DNA from: JAICIG01 sp035532215
GTDB lineage: Bacteria > Planctomycetota > Planctomycetia > Pirellulales > JAICIG01
DNA length: 15,830 bases
Assembly: GCA_035532215.1 (NCBI GenBank)
Contig: DATKRK010000170.1
Coordinates: forward strand, 1 to 15,830
Reading direction: 5' to 3'
The translations under genes were made by a program, and so were the position numbers. Below are positions 13,873-15,830 of this stretch, one piece after another. Positions within the stretch are counted from its first letter, which is position 1. Each line of letters starts with the position of its first letter. A model generated the notes under the pieces. It was not told the DNA's origin and did not search any database. It was given only the letters and a program-made list of their open reading frames with translations.

Positions 13873-14088
13873 CTACCGCGAATTCTCCCAGGCGGCGATC
13901 AACAGTTGGGCGCCCAGCCAGCGGGCAAGTTGGCTGCGAGCGTCTTCGACCGCTTCGTGTGCGGCTCGTCCCAGCGCGTGGCTGCTGGAAGGGTTGCCGT
14001 GATGCTCAGCCAAGAACGGCGGCATCGCCTCTTGAACGGCCGGCGCAATGGGCGTGGTCGCGTTATAGTCGAGATAGATCGATCTCAT
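13873..14088 (-). pseudogene. 5' fragment of a cysteine desulfurase (NifS/IscS-type) gene
   Basis: From ATG 14088 the frame reads MRSIYLDYNATTPIAPAVQE, the classic start of class V aminotransferase-fold cysteine desulfurases, then GNPSSSHALGRAAHEAVEDA and ARWLGAQ at residues 55-61. There, where a full enzyme continues for over 300 residues with the PLP-lysine and catalytic-Cys regions, it switches to LLIAAWENSR and stops (71 aa). The homology break is near 13906. No continuation was seen in any frame down to 13650. It cannot be active. The break lies 3' of the fragment, and a tandem-repeat cluster lies 5' of it. Confidence 0.85.
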
Positions 14089-14133
14089 TCGCGATATTTT
14101 AAGCGCGAATCGCGTCCGACGCCACGAAATCGA

Positions 14134-14229
14134 CGAGCCGGAGAAATCGGCGAGCCGGAGAAATCGGCGAGCCGGAGAAATCAACGAGCCGGAGAAATCA
14201 ACGAGCCGGAGAAATCGGCGAGCCGGAGG
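14134..14229. repeat. 17 bp tandem repeat, five and a half units
   Basis: The unit is CGAGCCGGAGAAATCGG, at 14134, 14151, 14168, 14185 and 14202, then a partial unit to 14229. Units three and four both end CAA instead of CGG, so the variants are paired. It lies just upstream of the desulfurase fragment and runs into the next inverted repeat, sharing the CGAGCCGGAG core. Confidence 0.92.
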
Positions 14230-14313
14230 CGTCAGCCTCCGGGTGCGCGCTCAGTCTGACCCGGAGGCTGACGCCTCCGGCTCGCCTTACAACCACCTCC
14301 GGCTCGCCTTACA
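14219..14313. repeat. Inverted repeat of two opposed hairpins plus a direct repeat
   Basis: Perfect 25-base arms (14219-14243 and 14260-14284). Each arm is itself a hairpin with 8 bp stem CCGGAGGC/GCCTCCGG and a 4-base loop, the same plan as the element at 1875-2023. An 18-base stretch (14274-14291, CCTCCGGCTCGCCTTACA) is repeated at 14296-14313. Confidence 0.9.
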
Positions 14314-14332
14314 ATATCGATCGCCTATCGCA

Positions 14333-14740
14333 TTAGCGGCCGCCTTGACGCATCGCGGGCACGACGCGCTTCTGCACGTCGGTTTCCAGCACGCCGAAGG
14401 CCTGCTCGTGGCGCTGCAGCGTGAGCTGCAAGGCGTGCAGCATCCGCTTGGCCGTGTAGAAGTTCGTCACGATCCGCTGGTTCACGACCACCGGCTCGGT
14501 CGGCACGCCGAACGGCTGCGGGTTCAGACCGAAGTCGATGATCAACTCTTCCGGGGTTCCGGTGACGCGGCAGAAGTTCGCATACATCGCGATCAACTTC
14601 GAATCGTCGACCTTGACCTGTTGTGGCTGCTGCGGACGCGCGACGCCAGCTTCGCCGGCCGGCGGGGTTGCTTCGTGCTGCTTTTCAGTTTCGGGTTTGT
14701 CGCTTGCGCTCGACACGGAAGACTCCTTTGATTTTGCCAT
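14333..14740 (-). CDS. DUF3467 domain protein
   Basis: 135 aa from ATG 14740, with GAGGG about 9 bases upstream; a longer frame to 14842 is less likely. Residues 1-48 are a charged, disordered linker. Residues 50-126 match DUF3467 (AMYANFCRVTGTPEELIIDF, GVPTEPVVVNQRIVTNFYTA, RHEQAFGVLETD). The function of this family is not established; it is widespread in bacteria as a small soluble protein. It follows a small conserved gene on the same strand with a 103-base gap, so the two may be co-transcribed. Confidence 0.9.
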   Translation of the reverse strand: MAKSKESSVSSASDKPETEKQHEATPPAGEAGVARPQQPQQVKVDDSKLIAMYANFCRVTGTPEELIIDFGLNPQPFGVPTEPVVVNQRIVTNFYTAKRMLHALQLTLQRHEQAFGVLETDVQKRVVPAMRQGGR

Positions 14741-14843
14741 CTTGTCATCCCTCGGTTCACCGCGCCGCCAAGGCGCCAATGCTTGCTTACCAGAGTTTAA
14801 CTTAGAATCGACGACAGGCCAGTATCCAGCGGGAGCAATCATG

Positions 14844-15125
14844 TCAATCCTTCAACTTTCCTGCGAATCCCAGCGGTTCGAACGACTTGCTTCGCACGAC
14901 GTCGACGAACTTGATCGCCGCAATCTCATCGAACGGCGTCAACACTTTTCGCGCGCCGATCGTGTCGGGCGTTTTCCGCTCGACCAGCAACATGGCGTCG
15001 CTGGCCAAAAAGCCCTCGAAGGGAATCTGCTCCTGGAACTTGGTGACCAAGACTCCGCGAGGCGCAAGATCCTTGGGCCACGCTTCGAAAAAACGCCTCC
15101 AGGGGGAATCGCCTTCCACGCTCAT
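14844..15125 (-). CDS. Small conserved-looking protein of unknown function
   Basis: 93 aa from ATG 15125. No family is named with confidence. After an amphipathic start (SPWRRFFEAWPKDL) the chain predicts as a compact beta domain: PRGVLVTKFQEQIPFEGFLA, then AMLLVERKTPDTIGARKVLT and PFDEIAAIKFVDVV. It has no cysteine, signal peptide or membrane segment. It is upstream of the DUF3467 gene in the same direction. Its Shine-Dalgarno is weak. The well-ordered composition argues for a real gene. Confidence 0.72.
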   Translation of the reverse strand: MSVEGDSPWRRFFEAWPKDLAPRGVLVTKFQEQIPFEGFLASDAMLLVERKTPDTIGARKVLTPFDEIAAIKFVDVVRSKSFEPLGFAGKLKD

Positions 15126-15326
15126 CCAATGGCTGCTCGTGCTCTGTATTGGCCCCAGTCGCTTGCGGAACTAGCAATGCTAGCACCTGGCGGCGAACGA
15201 AGCGGCCGAATAGGTGGGGAATTTGAATAAAGTTTGCGGGCAGTCGTGCCGATTCTGTCGGTCGTAACGATCGTTCGCGATCGCTTTTCGCTCGCGGCGA
15301 CTTTTGGTCTGCGGAGAAATAAACGG
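15126..15326. other. Divergent intergenic region
   Basis: 201 bases between the small minus-strand gene and the partial plus-strand ORF. It holds a short palindrome CTAGC-AAT-GCTAG at 15170-15182 close to the minus-strand gene, of unknown meaning, and a GGAG about 10 bases before the ATG at 15327. No clear promoter pair is seen. Confidence 0.4.
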
Positions 15327-15830
15327 ATGCTTGTACGCAGCAAACTTGTTGTAAACCGATATCGTGACCATGCATGGGCGGTTCTGGCCGTCTGCCTCGG
15401 TCTGCCTCCGAGCCTGGGCTGGTGCGCCGCTTGTCAAGCTGACGAATATGCAGGGCTGCGCGAAAATACAGAAATCGCGCAGGCGCGTGAAGCAGAGCCC
15501 GCTGGGCCGATGGTCGTCGTATCCGACGCCAACACGCCCGCTCGGTTGGAATCGGCCGAGATAGCCGCCTCGCAACCGCTCTCGCCGCGTCCCTTGATGT
15601 GTTGCCGGCCCTCGCAGCAGGCGGCGCCGGGTCGTCAAGCGAATTCGACGTTGCATCCGACGTTGACGGCCTTGGCGGAAGCTGTCCGCCCGCGCCGCGC
15701 GGAGAACCTCAACGCGGCTCGAATTTCTGCTCCGACGGCGTCAACTTGGCGAACGCGTCAGAGGCTGTCCGGAAACTCGCCGTGGGGCGGCCTTCCTAGG
15801 CCGTCTGGTCCGAAAGACGGCCTAGGAAGG
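15327..15830 (+). CDS. Partial ORF, probable exported protein, open at the window end
   Basis: 168 codons without a stop from ATG 15327, running off the window. The N-terminus looks like a signal peptide: MLVRSKLVVNRYRDH is basic, AWAVLAVCLGLPPSLGW is hydrophobic, with a possible cut after CAA. The rest (DEYAGLRENTEIAQAREAEP, MVVVSDANTPARLESAEIAA, a CC pair) has no family I recognise. The last 40 bases are a perfect hairpin, so either the coding region has absorbed a repeat or the frame is only open by chance there. A GGAG lies about 10 bases upstream of the ATG. Confidence 0.5.
   Translation, partial: MLVRSKLVVNRYRDHAWAVLAVCLGLPPSLGWCAACQADEYAGLRENTEIAQAREAEPAGPMVVVSDANTPARLESAEIAASQPLSPRPLMCCRPSQQAAPGRQANSTLHPTLTALAEAVRPRRAENLNAARISAPTASTWRTRQRLSGNSPWGGLPRPSGPKDGLGR
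15791..15830. repeat. Hairpin with 16 bp perfect arms at the window edge
   Basis: CCTTCCTAGGCCGTCT (15791-15806) and its complement (15815-15830) are separated by 8 bases. The structure may extend beyond the window. There is no T-run visible, so a dispersed repeat is more likely than a terminator. Confidence 0.85.

Noticed and set aside
14134..14229. Possible CRISPR array or origin iterons from the 17 bp units
   Set aside because: The units abut without spacers and there is no replication gene, so they are a simple tandem repeat.
14868..14890. GGTTCGAAC stretch resembling a tRNA T-arm
   Set aside because: It lies inside the small minus-strand gene and no acceptor or anticodon arms can be drawn around it.

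Overview
The window looks like planctomycete chromosome, probably Pirellulales-like. It is GC-rich, with short genes in alternating orientation and wide intergenic gaps packed with small inverted repeats. It also carries a DUF3467 protein, Cys/Gly-rich secreted proteins, a Gly/Tyr/Pro-rich lipoprotein and the repeat whose spurious translation reads NPKRQRG. The taxonomic call is inferred from these hallmarks, not from a marker gene. No rRNA, tRNA, CRISPR array or intact transposase was seen.

Layout. Positions 1-4600 hold a divergent metal-efflux locus. A CusB/HlyD-like adaptor with a duplicated Cys/His metal motif and an exported Cys-rich protein lie on the minus strand. A TolC-like outer-membrane channel lies on the plus strand. 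The RND pump itself is not in the window. Positions 4788-5888 encode a fold-III PLP enzyme of the D-threonine aldolase/D-serine dehydratase group. Positions 6099-7688 hold a possible gene remnant, a small hypothetical gene, a mini kinase-like gene of locally lower GC, and a PmtA-like phospholipid N-methyltransferase-type gene. Positions 7689-8334 are non-coding: a 168 bp MITE/REP-like element and two strong minus-strand terminators.

Positions 8335-12133 hold a Gly/Cys-rich exported protein, a seven-helix membrane protein, a low-complexity lipoprotein overlapping it tail to tail, and a small TPR protein. Positions 12131-12286 are a TA-flanked MITE sitting exactly on the stop codons of two convergent reading frames. 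Positions 12284-14088 hold a second fold-III PLP enzyme flanked by two gene fragments: the C-terminal end of a KaiC/RAD55-type ATPase and the N-terminal end of a cysteine desulfurase. Positions 14134-14313 are a repeat cluster. Positions 14333-15125 are a probable two-gene operon of a small conserved protein and a DUF3467 protein. Positions 15327-15830 are an open reading frame with a signal peptide that runs off the window.

How the genes work together. The efflux genes form a credible functional unit: periplasmic capture or relay of a soft metal, the adaptor, and the outer-membrane exit duct. The two PLP enzymes are paralogues with different predicted metal sites. Most other genes are independent singletons. 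The main unusual feature is the repeat load: at least eight separate palindromic or inverted-repeat structures in 15.8 kb, several built as two opposed hairpins like BIMEs, plus two broken genes next to such elements. I found no clear undescribed multi-gene defence or biosynthetic system.
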